Assembly: GCA_019009955.1 (NCBI GenBank)
Contig: CM032228.1
Span: forward strand, 226,488,501-226,552,500
DNA from: Riptortus pedestris
Taxonomy: Eukaryota > Arthropoda > Insecta > Hemiptera > Alydidae
Direction: 5' to 3'
DNA length: 64,000 bases
The notes beneath the pieces are model-generated. The model was not told the DNA's origin. It saw only the letters and a list, made by a program, of their open reading frames with translations, and searched no databases. Positions 1 to 12,899 of this stretch are shown piece after piece. Numbering within the stretch: position 1 is the first letter of the stretch; each line of letters opens with the position of its first letter. The translations under genes and the position numbers were made by a program.

Positions 1-871
1 ACTAAAAATTATAGCGAGAGTCAACAAATTATTAATACTTATTTAAGTGTTTAAATATAGGCATACTATGGACAATGATGTTATGCTTTTAGACTTATAT
101 TCAAGCATTCCTATGGTTTAGTATTTAGAATCACTAAAGTTGATATATTTAATCCAAATAATTGGTGGAAGTTAGGAGATAGCAGTTGGTTCTGGCAGAC
201 CGACTTTAATCCGGCCAACTTGGGTCGGGTTTTGGTGGGTAGAGGTAGTTGATGTTTAATAATTGAGATGACTGACAAAAAAAGGTTTGTTCCAGTAATA
301 ATCTTCTGGAGGAATAGTATCTTGTCTGTATCTTGTCCCTTTAATTAACATCCTTAAATAGTTAAAGATCTTTTCACTATGTTTCTTCCTACACTCATTT
401 ATGAAAATGAACCACAATTCTCAGTTCAGCAGAAATCCTTTAAACTATTGAATTTATATTTATAGTTGTATGTTAAAACTGTAATTAGTCTCTCAGAATG
501 ATTAACAATTAGATTTTCTTAGCACCTGTCTAAGCTAACACAGTGAACTGACCACTGATCCCCCCCCCACCCTGTGTAATGAGACAACTCATGATATAAC
601 TGGAGGCAACTCATTCCAGGTCCTTCTTCATCCATACTGGTTGTATGTTGAGTTGATCACTCCATGTAAAACTCTGATCACAAACCCCCGGAGTCTCACT
701 TTGGGGTGACTAAAAACTAAGGTATATGTCAGTCAAAAAGCTAAGGGAGGATAATTTTGTTATATTTATTTCAAGATATTTCACTGGAAAACTTATAAAC
801 ATGCATTATTTGTTACAACTTAGTAATACTTTATATATTTACCCTCATTTTAATGTTATATCTGATTTTAG

Positions 872-1917
872 AAAAGCTGCTTCGGGCCGAGTGGATGAAG
901 TTAAAGCAAGTGAAGAAGGTGCTAGTCCAGGCTCATCAGATAAAGCAGCTGCTGAAAGAGAGAGGTTACGGCAGCGGGAGCAAGAACGAAGGAGAAGAGA
1001 AGCAGTGAGTCTTATTTTATATTCTAGTATTTTATTTAAATGTGCTTACCAAAATATTTGGATATATATATATGTGGTGACGCTCCAAGCCAAGTAAATT
1101 GGCACGTTCTTTGAACTAATTATACCTTGTGCTGTTGTTTGCTTCTAAACCACTCCGATTATGATACATTATCTCATTTGATTTTGTTTGTGTAAGATTT
1201 GAGATAAGGAACAAAATTTAATGTAATGAAATTTATAAAAATAATATTTATATAAAAAACAGAAAGTTGTAAATATCAGCTGAAATAAAACATTTGAATA
1301 ATATACTCTCAATATGCTCCATACATAAAATACAATATTTTAGGTACAAGTAAAAATTAAGACTATAGATTAAACTTTCTTTTTTTTAAATTCTACATAA
1401 TTAGTTTATCGATAACTACTACTACTTAAGTGAGATGAGGAGCTACTTAACTAACAGCTTGAGGAAGGAGCTGACGAGACTGATGGTCCAGAATTGGAGG
1501 ATTTTAACTGCTGTGACTGACTGAACGGTATTAATGGTGGCAAAGCCTTGATTCTTGTTCAAATTTACATTTGGCTAGATAAAAACATTATCTCGTATAT
1601 TTGATTTAAAAGTTAAAAGAGCATTCATCAATACTGAATGAGAAACAACGAAAAGAAAGCCATGAGTGTGATCTGCAGAGATCTTAAATTCTCACTAGCC
1701 TTCAGAATCTACATCAGCTTCCACTGTCTTAAACTATCTCTCTGTAATGCTGCACCTGACATCATGTATCTCTTTAATTAACTTATATTTTCATTTGTTT
1801 TTTAAAGCAAAATATTTCTAATCTAATATTGTTAATTTTCAATTGTTACAGTTAGCAGGGCAAATCGATATGAATCGGCAAAGCGACCTTATGGCAGCAT
1901 TTGAGCAAACGTTGTAA
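872..1917 (+). CDS. fs(1)h: BET bromodomain protein, C-terminal exons (fs(1)h/BRD4 type), partial
   Basis: Seen: coding exons at 872-1004 and 1852-1917 join in frame across an intron that ends in ttacag and starts with gtgagt. The first exon is a charged stretch rich in Arg, Glu and Gln with a run ending EQERRRREA. The second encodes 21 residues (LAGQIDMN... to ...AAFEQTL) and then TAA. Known: this basic-acidic run followed by an IDMNxQSDLMxxFE motif is the extreme C-terminus of long BET proteins (Drosophila fs(1)h-L, vertebrate BRD4). It is the P-TEFb-interacting domain that recruits Cdk9/cyclin T to promoters. Inferred: the bromodomains and ET domain lie upstream of the window, so this would be the long isoform. 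The codon frame starts one base into the 872 exon. Acts in the nucleus. The motif match is very specific; paralogue choice within BET is not resolved. Confidence 0.9.
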
Positions 1918-2720
1918 TCTCTCCTCTTCATCATTTTACTCTCAAATTGTGAATTTTTGAAAGTGTCTTGTAAATATTTTTGTCTCGTATTATTTACTTC
2001 GGAATAATTACGTTGTGAAAACTATTGTGTGAAATGAACCATTAGTGCGTGCGTGTAAATTTTGTGGCTATATTTAATGTTTGCCGTGCAGCATATAAAC
2101 TGCCAAGGCCTAAACTCTGCTCAAGCATATAGCTGATGTGTTCTGATGAATGTGTACGAATATGTATGTATGTGTTACGATATATACATATACATACACG
2201 AGTTTATATTTAAACTTATAAATAATAGTACATTTAGTTTAAAGTTTCTAAGTTGAGAAACTTAGTGATAATAAAATATAAATTATATTGATTAGGAAAT
2301 GGGACAGAATGTCTGACACCATTTTATAATTTTTTTTTTCTTTTAATAAAAATAACTTTAACTTTGTTGTGACATGTTATTTGATTTTGTGATGTAAAAT
2401 TGTAAAGAAAGTATTTATATATATATTATATATAAGTAAAATGTGTGGGAAACATATTTTCACCCTATTTATTATTTCGTGTAACTTTGTCCATGTGTAT
2501 AATATAAATCATAATTATCAAATTTATTTTCATATGTTTATACAAATGTTTATATTAATAGGAGATATAATGATTATTGTAATGATCGTTTTATACATAT
2601 TGTTTTAATTTGTTATTTAATTTTATACATACTGGTTTAAACCTCTTATTTTAGAAATTTTATAATTTGTACCATATTTGCTTTTAAGCAAAATAAAAAA
2701 ATTTGTAAATGTTGTTGGTT
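1918..2720 (+). other. 3' UTR of the BET gene with poly(A) signal
   Basis: AT-rich non-coding sequence directly follows the TAA at 1915-1917. AATAAA-type signals occur near 2268 and 2346. The last and best placed is AATAAA at 2692-2697, followed by a GT-rich stretch (tgttgttggttg), the usual layout of a cleavage and polyadenylation site. The transcript end is therefore inferred at about 2710-2730. Shorter 3' UTRs are possible. Confidence 0.6.
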
Positions 2721-5700
2721 GCATTTTTAGGGGTATTTATGCACACAACACTTTTCTTACACTTAAAAATCACACAACAAAAAATTTTATATACTAATTC
2801 ATTTTGCCTTAAATTTATTAGAAACTTTTTTTAGTATTTATTATAAAGGGCAGTTCCGACATACATTAATTATTACTGCTACTACATGGATTTAAACGTG
2901 TTTAATCAAATACATTAACCTAAGCCTTTTTTCTACTTGTCTACTATTTTAATGTGAGCTGTAATACTCAAATGAAAGTTCAGGTACAATATACACTGCT
3001 CTCATATATTATTTCAATAAGGCTAAATATTTTGGACATTTATATGTATTATGTATAGTCCTAATAAAGGAAGATGTATTCTGAGATATGACATACTATT
3101 TCCTTAGTTAGTTATCTCATTTCACCTGAAGCAAATTTTTTCTAGTTAAATATATGTCATTTGGCTAGGTGTTAGCAGAGTTTTAAAAGAAAGAATGAAA
3201 GAAGTTAGGTCTCAAAATACATTTTGACCTGTATTAGACTCATCAGAGCTGAGGTGTTGCAGAAGTGACTCATGCTTTCAGACATTCTTTAAATCCATCT
3301 GTTAACTTCTAATTTAAGTAAATAGTGCTCTCAATGAGATTTTATTCATTGCATTATATTATATATTTAATGAACCTTATTACATTAAATTTTTTTTTAA
3401 ATGATTACTATTTTACTAATTCTATATTTCTCTCCTTTTATTCCACATATACGCATAATACATCCCATACCACTCTCCTTTGTATTGTGTATAAAATCAA
3501 GAAGCCGTTAGTTTACTTTCCCTTAAATATTGTTATTTTATTTTGAAAATCCAATTGATTTAAATTGTTAAGCTATTGTACAAATTTGAAGAGTACAAAA
3601 ATAATAAAAAATAAAATGTGAATGAATTGCGATTAAAAAGTGTATGCAATTGCTGATTGTACCTGAACATATAAAAACTATGTACACACTACTTACATAA
3701 ACATGGTGTGCATTATATTTACATTAATCATGATTTTAATCATGTTAAAGTGCAATTACTTTCTATAACTCCTGAAGTTTTGTTTTGACTATCCCTATTA
3801 ATTGGTCTAAAATATTTCTCCTTAATATGAGGTAAAATTTGACTGTATTTTTAAAAATTAAAAATATTTTTAGTTATCCATTAATATTAAGATTTGTGTT
3901 CATGCTGTGTTACCTTTTTAGCTCAATTATTGCAATAATTTGGTATATTTATAGATATATATTTATATTTATTCAGAAGAAAAGTTATAATTAGTTTTAT
4001 TATATTTGTGGAGTACAATCAAGTAGCTAATTATTTTTTCCATGTAGTAGCTTAAAGAAGTAATTTTTATATAGGGGTTTAGTATCTTTTATCAAAGGGA
4101 GATATTTATTTTATATGTAAATATTATATATTTTATGAATACAACCATGTATATAAATATAAATAAATGCATAATCAGAGTACTTAACTGGACATCATTC
4201 CATTAATTAAAAAGAGGAATATTCATTGCACCCTTAAAGAAATGGAAAAAAAAGATTTATGATTTAATGGTATTGTGGGTTTATACAACATAAATTACTA
4301 ACTTTTATACATAAACACAATTAATATTAGATTATATAGTCTGAATTTAAGTTATAGTCAAAAATGTACATACTTAGAAATAGAATGTCATATTGTATAT
4401 TTGAAACTGATATTGATCTAAACATAGTGAACCTATTTATAATAGATTAGGAAATTTATTTGTTGTTCAGTGTTTCTCGTGATTAAATCGCCTTTCAATT
4501 TTCGTTCTTTATTTTTGAAAAACATTGAAAAAGTTTATCTTTTTTTCTTTTAAAAAATAAAAGTAAAATGGAAAAAAAAATGTTCTTAGATGTGATAATT
4601 TCACTAAAACATGCTTCCACATAATTTTTATGAGAATAGTACAGATTTTTAATTTATTTCTAATTTACTTGCACTTCAAATAAATAACTGCAACTGATTT
4701 GAGTGAATAAAATGAACAGGATAGCTATTCCAATTAAAGGTTAGTGGTTGCTGTTAATGTGGCCATAAATCCATAACGATTATATGGAATAATAATGTTC
4801 CTCAATATCATATTGACCAAGTATTGTACGAAATCCTTCAAAATATGAATGTTTTGAATACAAACAATTTGTCATTGTAACATAATTCATTTGTGTTAAT
4901 TATTATTTAAAGATCATCTTCATTTTCTATTGCATGGAAGAAAATTATTTTCCAAAAATATTTATTATTCTTAAAATAAAAAGAATATTTGTAAATATTA
5001 AATTTTTATGTGTATCCTTACCTTTACTTTGTTGCATGTAAATAGTTACTTTAAGTTAATAAACCATTTTCTTGTAACTATTGGTGTTTAGATTAAACGG
5101 TTTATTTTTGTTATACAACGTTATAAATTTGTATGATTTTTTTTTTATTTGTTTCAATCCTTCTAAAGAATTTTTTTTAGCCGGCCATTTGATATATTCC
5201 CTGTTGATGTATACTGCCACGAGAAAAATAAAGCAGATTTTCCACTTGCTGAAATGAGAAACAGATGATTTCATCAAGCAATCTAGTCTACATTGTTCCC
5301 TTAGTATAGTGGCATGACAAATTAAGAGTCCTTAAGGGACAAAATTCCATTCTTAAGAGAGCTCATGATTCAATGTCTCAAAATAAAAGTTTTGCTAGCA
5401 CACTAAACTTTTCTTTTAAACTGATTTTAAATTATTTTTTTCCTTTTAGCAAAAATATTTGAAAAATTTTATTTCATTTATCAAAATTACTTGTAACTTC
5501 ATTGCCACTATGATAAACACATGCCTTTTAATTAATGGCATATAATTTTTCCATATTATGTTTAATCAAAAATACATCACCACTAGGTAGGTGATTAGCA
5601 TGTTGAGGACGCTAGGTCATCGACAAATTTTTCTCCTGGCCGGACCGGAGGACTAGCCCATTCTCACACCATGGTCGTGTGAGCTGTCCTCAACGTGTTA

Positions 5701-5771
5701 TTAAGGAAGTACATCTCTCAAACAAGAGTTTTAATTAATGTAATTACCATTATCTGCTATATACTTCATAC

Positions 5772-5779
5772 ACAGACAC

Positions 5780-5840
<61 letters not shown>
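5772..5840. repeat. (AC)n(TA)n microsatellite
   Basis: A run of CA dinucleotides passes into about 22 TA dinucleotides and then cactcacaca. Unlike the other long TA tracts of the window, it is not flanked by the TA-core element, so it is an independent simple repeat. Confidence 0.85.
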
Positions 5841-5843
<3 letters not shown>

Positions 5844-7002
5844 TCACACAAATTTTTGTATAGCATTGGAGATCTTTAGTAGCCCCCGAGGGGGATTCCT
5901 AATGGAAATGTGTTTCTTCATTAGAGTGATGGGTCTTATATCCGGAAGACCACCTTGCCAGTAGGTAAGAACTACTAGAGGCTTTGCTAGGGGGATTTAC
6001 TAACTTTCTGCTTGTATGACCTGGTAGTGAATTGGTAAACCTGCACTTTTTTTACTCACACCTTACTGAGCATAGTGAGTGGTGGAATTAGTTGACATTT
6101 GAAGGAAGTTTTATACCTCAGTAGTTTATATGTCCTAAGGGAAATCCAATATTGGTAATTAAACCAAATATCTATTGCGCAATGCCTAAAGTTTAGCAGA
6201 ACATTGGTGTATGAGAGTTCATTTACTTATTTTATATTCCAGCAGCTGCCCTTAACTTATTAGATGTGTTAGCTGACTCGTATAGAATCTATAATCTTTA
6301 TATAGAGCTAAAATACATATTAACAAACACTTACTTTGAAAAATGTCTGCCATTTACTATGAAGTAAATTCTAGCTCATTCAAAACACATATCTACTATA
6401 GTTATTTTGCTCAAATGAGAGATTATATATACAAATATACACACACGTTATATATCTACTAAACAATTAGGAAAAAATTTATATTGCGTGTGAAGCCACC
6501 TATCAATTTGAAATACATTTTAGTGAGAATCCAAAGTTGGTTTATAGGTCTGAAAAACCTGGCAAAATTTTAACATTCTTTGAAGAAGAATAGGAAAGTG
6601 TGGTTAGATTATTTTTTTTCAGCATTATTGTGTAGAGAAATAAATTTAAGTAATCTGGCTTCTGACCAAACGCCAAAAGTTTCTTCATTGGCATTATATG
6701 AGAATGCTTCAATGGAATTAAGTTTTGTTTTATATGAATTAAGAAAATGAATACTGTTACATGGGGCGTGTTGTAATTCACCACCAGAAGTAGAGGTTTG
6801 CTATAATAATATTTTTGTTAATATATGTCTTATCAAGGAAACGTAAACAATAAATTGATTTAATATTCAACTTGCAGTATCAGTAGGTTGCTTGTAGTCT
6901 TAAATTCCGAATTATTATTTCTGACTTCCATTCATGAAATACTTCATATTTTAAGAGAAAATCTTAATAGAGCTGAATTGTAGTATTAAGTACTAAAGCT
7001 GA

Positions 7003-7050
7003 GTTAGCCTATTAGCATAAAGTGGATGTAAAATTAAATAAATAATAAAG
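7003..7050 (+). mobile_element. tRNA-Leu-derived SINE, 3' tail fragment
   Basis: The string gttagcctattagcataaagtggatgtaaa followed by AAT-rich repeats matches the 3' end of the SINE copies at 50133-50312 and 59747-59973. Only the tail survives; the tRNA-like head is absent. Confidence 0.6.
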
Positions 7051-7799
7051 CTGAGTTAATTCAATATTCCGTAGGAAAAGGAGATTTAGTTAATTATGTA
7101 GAAAACTTATAATTCTAAACATAAATTGGTCATCCAACTCGCCAAACTTTATTATTACAGTGTAATAATAGAGTCACATGAAGAACTTGTTATGTTCAAA
7201 TGGAAAAATTATTAATAAATTTAACCTTACCAAAAACAGCAATTATTGAAGACTTTAAATCCATAGTGAGTAAAAATTATGTTATTGACAAGACACTTTA
7301 GAAAAATGACTGTCACTCTTTAAGGCATCACCTTATCTTGACAAGAAATCTCTTTTATACTGACTGTTAATTAGTAATAACTAAATGTAAAATAAGGTTT
7401 ATAAAATGCAAATATCTCGGTAATGTTTGATAATGAGAAAAATTAGAATTAGAAAATGTTTGATAGAACAAAATTTATAGGAAATGAAATTTGTAATAAG
7501 ATTGGTCATACAATTTTTCAATCAGATTCATAACAATATTTTTAATATTTGGATTTCTTCCTATCTAAACCACCGCCCCATGGTCATTCAACCATTATCA
7601 GATATAATCTTTACTTTGCATGAAACTGTTAAATTGAGTCATTGAGTATGTTATTGATGCAAGAAAATCATACAGTATAGGTCATAAAATCTTCATTGAT
7701 GACATCACACTAAACATATTTTAGTACATCTCACATGGTAAATCAACAATGAAAACAATATTTTATATTTGATACTTTTGATTTTATTTTTGATATTGA

Positions 7800-8745
7800 T
7801 ACTTTTTCATGCCCGAAACTAACTACTGAACCGAATTTTATGAAACTTAGTATGTATATTACTACTAACCCAACTTAGATTATAGCTAACACTAATATTC
7901 TCAGTCGAACGGGAGTGGGGGCCCTAAGGGGGGAGAACTGTAAGGGAGGCCTATTTCGTTTCCTATTGATTTTTTGGCAGATATGCACATAACAAAAGTT
8001 GTTTATTTTGTTATTTAGAGTAACATATCATATATATACATGTATGTCATATATCTAAATATAAACGAGATATATGCTAAAAACTATAGTGGGAGTCAAC
8101 AATTTTAAAGGGCACAAAAGACTAAACCGACATTAACGGAACTCCCTATGTTGGTTATTATTAATGGTTCTTTGATTATGAGCTACATAAATATTTTTAG
8201 GAACAAACACGAGTAGGGGTTATATGGGAGGCCTGAAATGAAAAATTGCGGTTTCAATTCCTATTGGTTTTTCGACAACGATGCACAAAACAAAAGTTGT
8301 TTACTTCGTTATTTAAAGTAACTTTTGTTATACAAGAGTTTGTCTTAAACTGAAATATGAATAAGATATTTGCAAAAACTTTTAACGGGAGTCAACAATG
8401 TTACTTGGCACAAGAGACTGAACCGAACTAAACAAAATTTGATATGTGAATTAATAACAACTGCTCCATGATTATAAGCTGTACAATAATTCTAGGGACT
8501 AGCAGGAGTGGGGGTTATAAGGGAAGGCTGCAATGAAAAATCGCGATATTTGGCTTCCTACTAGGTTTTCGACAAGCATGCACCCAACAAAAGTTGTTTA
8601 TTTTGTTATTTAGAGTAACTTTTGTTATATACACTTTTGTCGTATACCGAATTATAAACAAGATATACGCTTAAAACTATAGAGGAGTGAACAATTTTGA
8701 AGAACAGACAAAACCGAACTCAACCAAACTCCGCAAGTGGGTTAG
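7800..8745 (+). mobile_element. Non-autonomous Helitron fragment with ~298-bp internal tandem repeats
   Basis: Starts with the block aactactgaaccgaattttatgaaactt, which matches the 5'-proximal block of the Helitrons at 12440 and 21090 (opposite strand). Then come about three tandem units. Each has a landmark acaaaagttgtttattttgtta (near 7995, 8293 and 8590) and the G-rich stretch gagtgggggttataaggga. Landmark spacing gives a unit of about 298 bp. Neither the 5' TC end nor the CTRR 3' end is visible, so the copy is truncated on both sides. No coding capacity. Confidence 0.65.
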
Positions 8746-8917
8746 TATTAATGTCTCTTTCATTATAAGTTATATTCGTTCTTTAATTTCAATATAAATT
8801 TGAACTATAAGAGCATTTCGATTATTTAATTTGTATAATTTATTATTTAAACAAAGACATGCTGGGTTCCCACAACGTGTGCTAGCGCAAGTTGAGTGGA
8901 ATCAAACTCTTTAATTG

Positions 8918-9022
8918 TTTTAGCAGATTTCCCTCAGGGGAAATCACCTATTGAGGTCGTACTCATGACGCGAGTTTCGAAAAATTTCTTCAAATGTCCA
9001 TCGATCCTACCCAGGAGATGAC

Positions 9023-9080
<58 letters not shown>

Positions 9081-9109
9081 TATATATATATTATAATTAT
9101 ATATATATT

Positions 9110-9170
<61 letters not shown>

Positions 9171-9635
9171 TGTTAACGCTCTAGCGGTCGCAATTTTTGT
9201 TTGATCGTTACTAAACTCGGAATTTAATCGTTTTAAGATCGAGTTCGTTAATGGCTGAAATCGAACCACTTAGAGGGGGGATTTTTGAAAATTCGAAATA
9301 TCTCCGTTACATATTATGCATCGGATCGAAAACTTGTATAGAATCAATCTTATTGCAAATAAAATTTACTATAAATACTGTTCTATACATTTATTCTGTA
9401 TCTTGCATATTAACCGAGATATTTGCATTTGTCTTGTGTAAGTGGTCGATAGAAGTCGGCCATATTCGGGACTTTCCGCCGAAAGCTAATTCGGCCGTTT
9501 CCGTAACTGTTCGTCCCTCGTGAATTGGTTTAGAGATTCGTTACTACTACTGTTATTAGTAGGCAGATTTCTCTATTGTAAAACTTCACGTGGGAAATCT
9601 GCTTAGTTTATGCAGCCCCTGCGTGACGGACTTTT
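8918..9635 (-). mobile_element. TA-core element (Helentron/HINE-like), full copy
   Basis: Read on + it begins TTTTAGCAGATTTCCC with a hairpin partner ggggaaat, runs through gatcctacccaggagatgacg into a (TA)n tract at 9025-9166, then tgtctgttaacgctctagcggtcgc. It ends cacgtgggaaatctgctta...cagcccctgcgtgacggactttt. Both termini are the same as in the other copies. No transposase frame is present. Classification as Helentron-like rests on the terminal hairpin, the lack of an obvious target duplication and head-to-tail tandem copies elsewhere; it is an inference. The TA tract here is interrupted by ATTATAATTA islands. Confidence 0.8.
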
Positions 9636-9639
9636 ATAT

Positions 9640-9990
9640 ATTATATTATTTCCTCCGATATGTTGGTGTTTTTGAAATGACTATGTACTATTAAATGTTA
9701 CTTGGTAATGCCATTATAATATAAGACAATATGCGTTTAAACTCAATATGATTTGATTTTGTGGCGGGGGGGGGGGGGTTGCTACAATCTTTTTCACTTT
9801 AAATTAAATTATTTTTCGGGTATCATTGCTATTTATTTACACCGGTATCACTGCTATTTATTTATTTATGTTTTTTAATAGTTTAAATTAATATTTTAAG
9901 TAAAACAATGTTGATGCTGAAGCGGGTGCGTAAGTTAGCAGGAGGCTAACACAGTTAATTGCGTTGACTTATTTCCTGTCAAATGATGGA
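9640..9990 (+). repeat. Unclassified interspersed repeat, one arm of a large inverted pair
   Basis: Several blocks, in order, are shared with the reverse complement of about 12950-13345: agacaatatgcgtttaaactcaatatgattt, a G-rich/gctacaatct block, and acagttaattgcgtt...cttatttcctgtcaaatg. Identity is moderate, with indels between blocks. No coding potential was recognised. The two copies face each other across about 3 kb that contains a LINE fragment and a Helitron. Confidence 0.6.
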
Positions 9991-10171
9991 ATTGCATTCT
10001 ACCCAAATTTACTATTATTTAGGGGTTAGGATGTTTTTTTGGGCAATCAACTTCGTGGTTATTATGCTCTTTAGGAAGTGTAAAATTTATTATTGTCGAT
10101 ACTTTGTATTCTGTATAGAATACACACACATACAATCTTTTTCTTTTTTTTTAATTCACAAATAAATATTC

Positions 10172-10700
10172 TTATATCCTGTTATACAATGCATACAGTT
10201 TATTGTATAGAGATGTCTTCTTTACTAATGAAATGATTCTATCTACTGCTTCTGGAGTGTCTTGCGAGGCCAATTTTGTTAATTCTTCGAAAACTGTTGG
10301 TTCAGATTGACATTCTTCTATTAGATGGAGTATTGTAAGTGGAACATGGCATATTTCACATTTTTCATGGGGATCTTTAGTTATTAAGAGTATATGCGTA
10401 AGATTTGTGTGGCCTATACACATCCGGGTTGTCACTACCTCTTCTTTTCGAATGCTTCTGAAGGCACTTTGCCATGTCCTTGAAGAATCTTTTATATTTC
10501 GTAGTTTGTTTATGAGGGGTACTTCCTTCCACATTGAATCCCAGCTATTATGGGCTTTGCTATTTAACCAGGTGCTCGTATCATTATTAGCTTCATAGAC
10601 ATGTAGTTGGGTCCATCCCATATGAGCTACTTCTTTTGCTGTTTTATCAGCAGCCTCATTTCCTACAATTCCGGAGTGTGCGGGTATTCAAAGCAGTTTG
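10172..10700 (-). pseudogene. Non-LTR retrotransposon ORF2 C-terminus (RNase H and zinc-knuckle tail), relic
   Basis: Read on the minus strand from about 10700, the RNase H block PAHSGIVGNEAADKTAKE runs directly into a 149-residue open frame. This frame includes the tail motif IGHTNLTHILL followed by a Cys/His cluster CEICHVPLTILHLIEEC. Known: this combination ends ORF2 of Jockey/I/R1-type elements, where the RNase H removes template RNA and the CCHC-like cluster binds nucleic acid. A stop codon (TGA in place of the expected Trp) lies just before the PAHSG block, and everything upstream (RT, endonuclease) is missing. The fragment is cut at 10706 by the TA-core element that begins at 10707. 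Confidence 0.8.
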
Positions 10701-10706
10701 ATTCGT

Positions 10707-10820
10707 TTTTAGCAGATTTCCCTCAAGGGAAATCAGCTATTGAGGTCGTACTTATGACGTGATTTTCGAAAAATTTCTTCATCGATCCTACCCTGGAGAT
10801 GACGAAAATGAGGCCCGTTT

Positions 10821-10879
<59 letters not shown>
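10707..10879 (-). mobile_element. TA-core element, hairpin-end half, ends in (TA)n
   Basis: Starts TTTTAGCAGATTTCCCTCAAGGGAAATCAGC and runs to a TA tract at about 10826-10879. The other half of the element is missing on the right: a Helitron 3' terminus (CTAG) begins directly at 10880, so the TA tract marks an insertion or recombination junction. Confidence 0.8.
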
Positions 10880-10880
<1 letters not shown>

Positions 10881-12563
10881 TAGCTCAAATACCCGGCTTC
10901 GCCCGGGAATTCATTTTGAGGCTGAATGGTGATGGTATTTTTTAGCAGGCTTTACATTGCACAATATTTTGACATTTACCCGTCCCAGTCTTTAGGAATG
11001 ATACCCGTCGTTTGCCGTGGATTTACTAATAATAGAATATTTGTTCGATAAGGCTTCACTGTCTTCGATATTTTTATATTTCCCGTCGCTTATACATGTA
11101 AATATGGGTGAATTTTTATTTCAGGCCTCCCTTATAACCCCCTCCCGTTCGAACCTAAAAATTTTAATATAACTTATAATCATGGAAGAATTAATGCTAA
11201 TTGATAAGTTCGGTTCAGCCGTTAATGCCCAATAAAATTGTTGGCTCCAGCTAACGTCCAGTTTTTAACGTATAACTCATTAATACTTAGGTATACGACA
11301 AAAGGGTATATAACAAAAGTTACTCCAAATAACAAAATAAACAACTTTTGTTATGTTTATATTTGCGGAAAAAAACCAATAGGAAACGAAATATTGCTAT
11401 TTTTAATTTCAGGCTTCTCTTATAACCCCCACTCCTGCCCGTCCATAGAAATGTTGGTACGGCTTATTATAATGAAGGCTTCACTGCGAATACACATACC
11501 GAGTTTTAATTAGTTCGGTTAAGTCATTTTTGGCAAATAATATTGTTGACTCCCTCTATAATTTTTAGCGTATAACGCATTTAAACTTCGGTATACGACA
11601 AAAGTGTATATAACAAAAGTTACTCTAAATACCAAAATAAACAACTTTTGTTATGTGCATGTTTGTCAAAAAAACATATAGACAATGAAATATCGCAAAT
11701 TTTTATTTCAGGCCTCCCTTATAATCCCCACTCCCGTTCAACCCAAAAATTTTAATATAGCCTATAATCATGGAAGAATTAATGCTAATTGACATACCGA
11801 GTTTTATTAGTTCGGTTTAATCGTTAGCGCCCAAAGAAATAGTTGACTCCCGCTTTAGTTTATAGTGTATATCTCGTTTTACACTTTGTTAAAAGATAAA
11901 AATGAATATGACAAAAGTTACTCTAAATAACAAAATAAACAACTTTTGTTATGTTCATATTTGCCGAAAAAACGAATAGAAAACGAAATACCACTATTTT
12001 TAAATTCATGCCTCCCTTACAACCCCACTCCTGCCCGTCCCTAGAAATGTTGGTATGGCTTGTTATAATGAAAGCGTTTAGTGCTAATTCACATAGCGAG
12101 TTTGGTTTAGTTCGGTTGAGTCTTTTTTGTGCCAAATAAAATTGTGGACTCCCGCTATAGTTTTTAGCGTATAACTCATTTATACTTTCCGTATAAGGCA
12201 AAAGTGTATATAACAAAAAGTTACTCTAAATAACAAAATAAACAACTTTTGTCATGGGCATATTTGCTAAAAAAGCAATAGGAAACGAAATATTGCTATT
12301 TTTAATTTCAGGCCTCCCTTATAACCCCCACTCCTGTTTGTCTTAGAGAATATTAATATAGCCTAAAGTCTAAGTTGAGTTAGTAGTAATATACATACTA
12401 AGTTTCATAAAATTCGGTTCAGCCGTTTATGCGTGAAAAGGTAACAAACAAACAAACGGACACCAAAGAAACAAAATGCAGTTATGGTGTCTATGACATG
12501 TGAAACGAAAAGTTATCGTGAAATTTCGCGAAAAAAATCAATGTACAGACAGAGGTTACAATT
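10880..12563 (-). mobile_element. Non-autonomous Helitron with internal ~298-bp tandem repeats
   Basis: Minus orientation. The 3' end lies at 10880 as A|CTAG, eight bases outside a short hairpin (CCCGG-cttcgc-CCGGG) at 10892-10907. This is the classic Helitron 3' end, placed between A and T of a TA tract. The interior at about 11100-12360 is a tandem array whose landmark aacaacttttgttatg recurs near 11340, 11640, 11938 and 12241, a period of about 298 bp. The far side carries the block aagtttcataaaattcggttcagccg, followed by aatgtacagacagaggtta. A clean 5' TC was not found, so the right boundary is approximate. No Rep-helicase frame, so it would move in trans. Confidence 0.75.
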
Positions 12564-12591
12564 TTATATATATATATATATATATTACGTA

Positions 12592-12745
12592 CTAGCTAAG
12601 GCACCCGGCTTCGCTTGGAAAATCATTTGAGGCTGAATGATGATAGTTTTTTTTTTTTGGGCAAGGCTTCAATGTTTACAACTACACTTCCCGTCTGGGT
12701 GCATTGTTTTCCCGTGAGGGTCAGGCAGGCGACTTATAGATGAGA
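12592..12745 (-). mobile_element. Helitron 3'-end fragment, same family
   Basis: Begins A|CTAGCTAAGGCACCCGGCTTCGC, matching the 3' end at 10880 base for base over most of the hairpin region, and continues with catttgaggctgaatgatgat. It follows a short TA tract after a 12-bp link. Its right limit is uncertain because the interior diverges. Confidence 0.6.
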
Positions 12746-12899
12746 AATTTTACTTTTGAAGAATAAATAAAAATGTGTTCCTAATCTATCCCTCTCCACT
12801 TTTTAACTCACCTTTTTGAATACTTCAAACCTTAATCATGGATAGCATTTATTACAATTAAATATATAATGAAACTTATTTCCTGTCAAATACCAATCC

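Larger units (their letters stand above)
2730..7800. other. Intergenic AT-rich sequence, no gene seen
   Basis: I see no conserved exon or RNA here. Open frames are short and low in complexity. Contents that can be named are an (AC)n(AT)n microsatellite at about 5772-5840, a SINE tail at about 7003-7050, and an unclassified repeat-like stretch around 5585-5990. The last contains imperfect inverted arms (agcatgttgaggac near 5598 and gtcctcaacgtgtt near 5686). Confidence 0.5.

Noticed and set aside
8994..9176. Open frame made mostly of Tyr-Ile repeats
   Set aside because: Translation of the (TA)n tract; the same applies to similar frames at 5695, 36673, 47583 and 48169.
10407..10598. Open frame on + strand
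   Set aside because: Antisense shadow of the LINE RNase H fragment.
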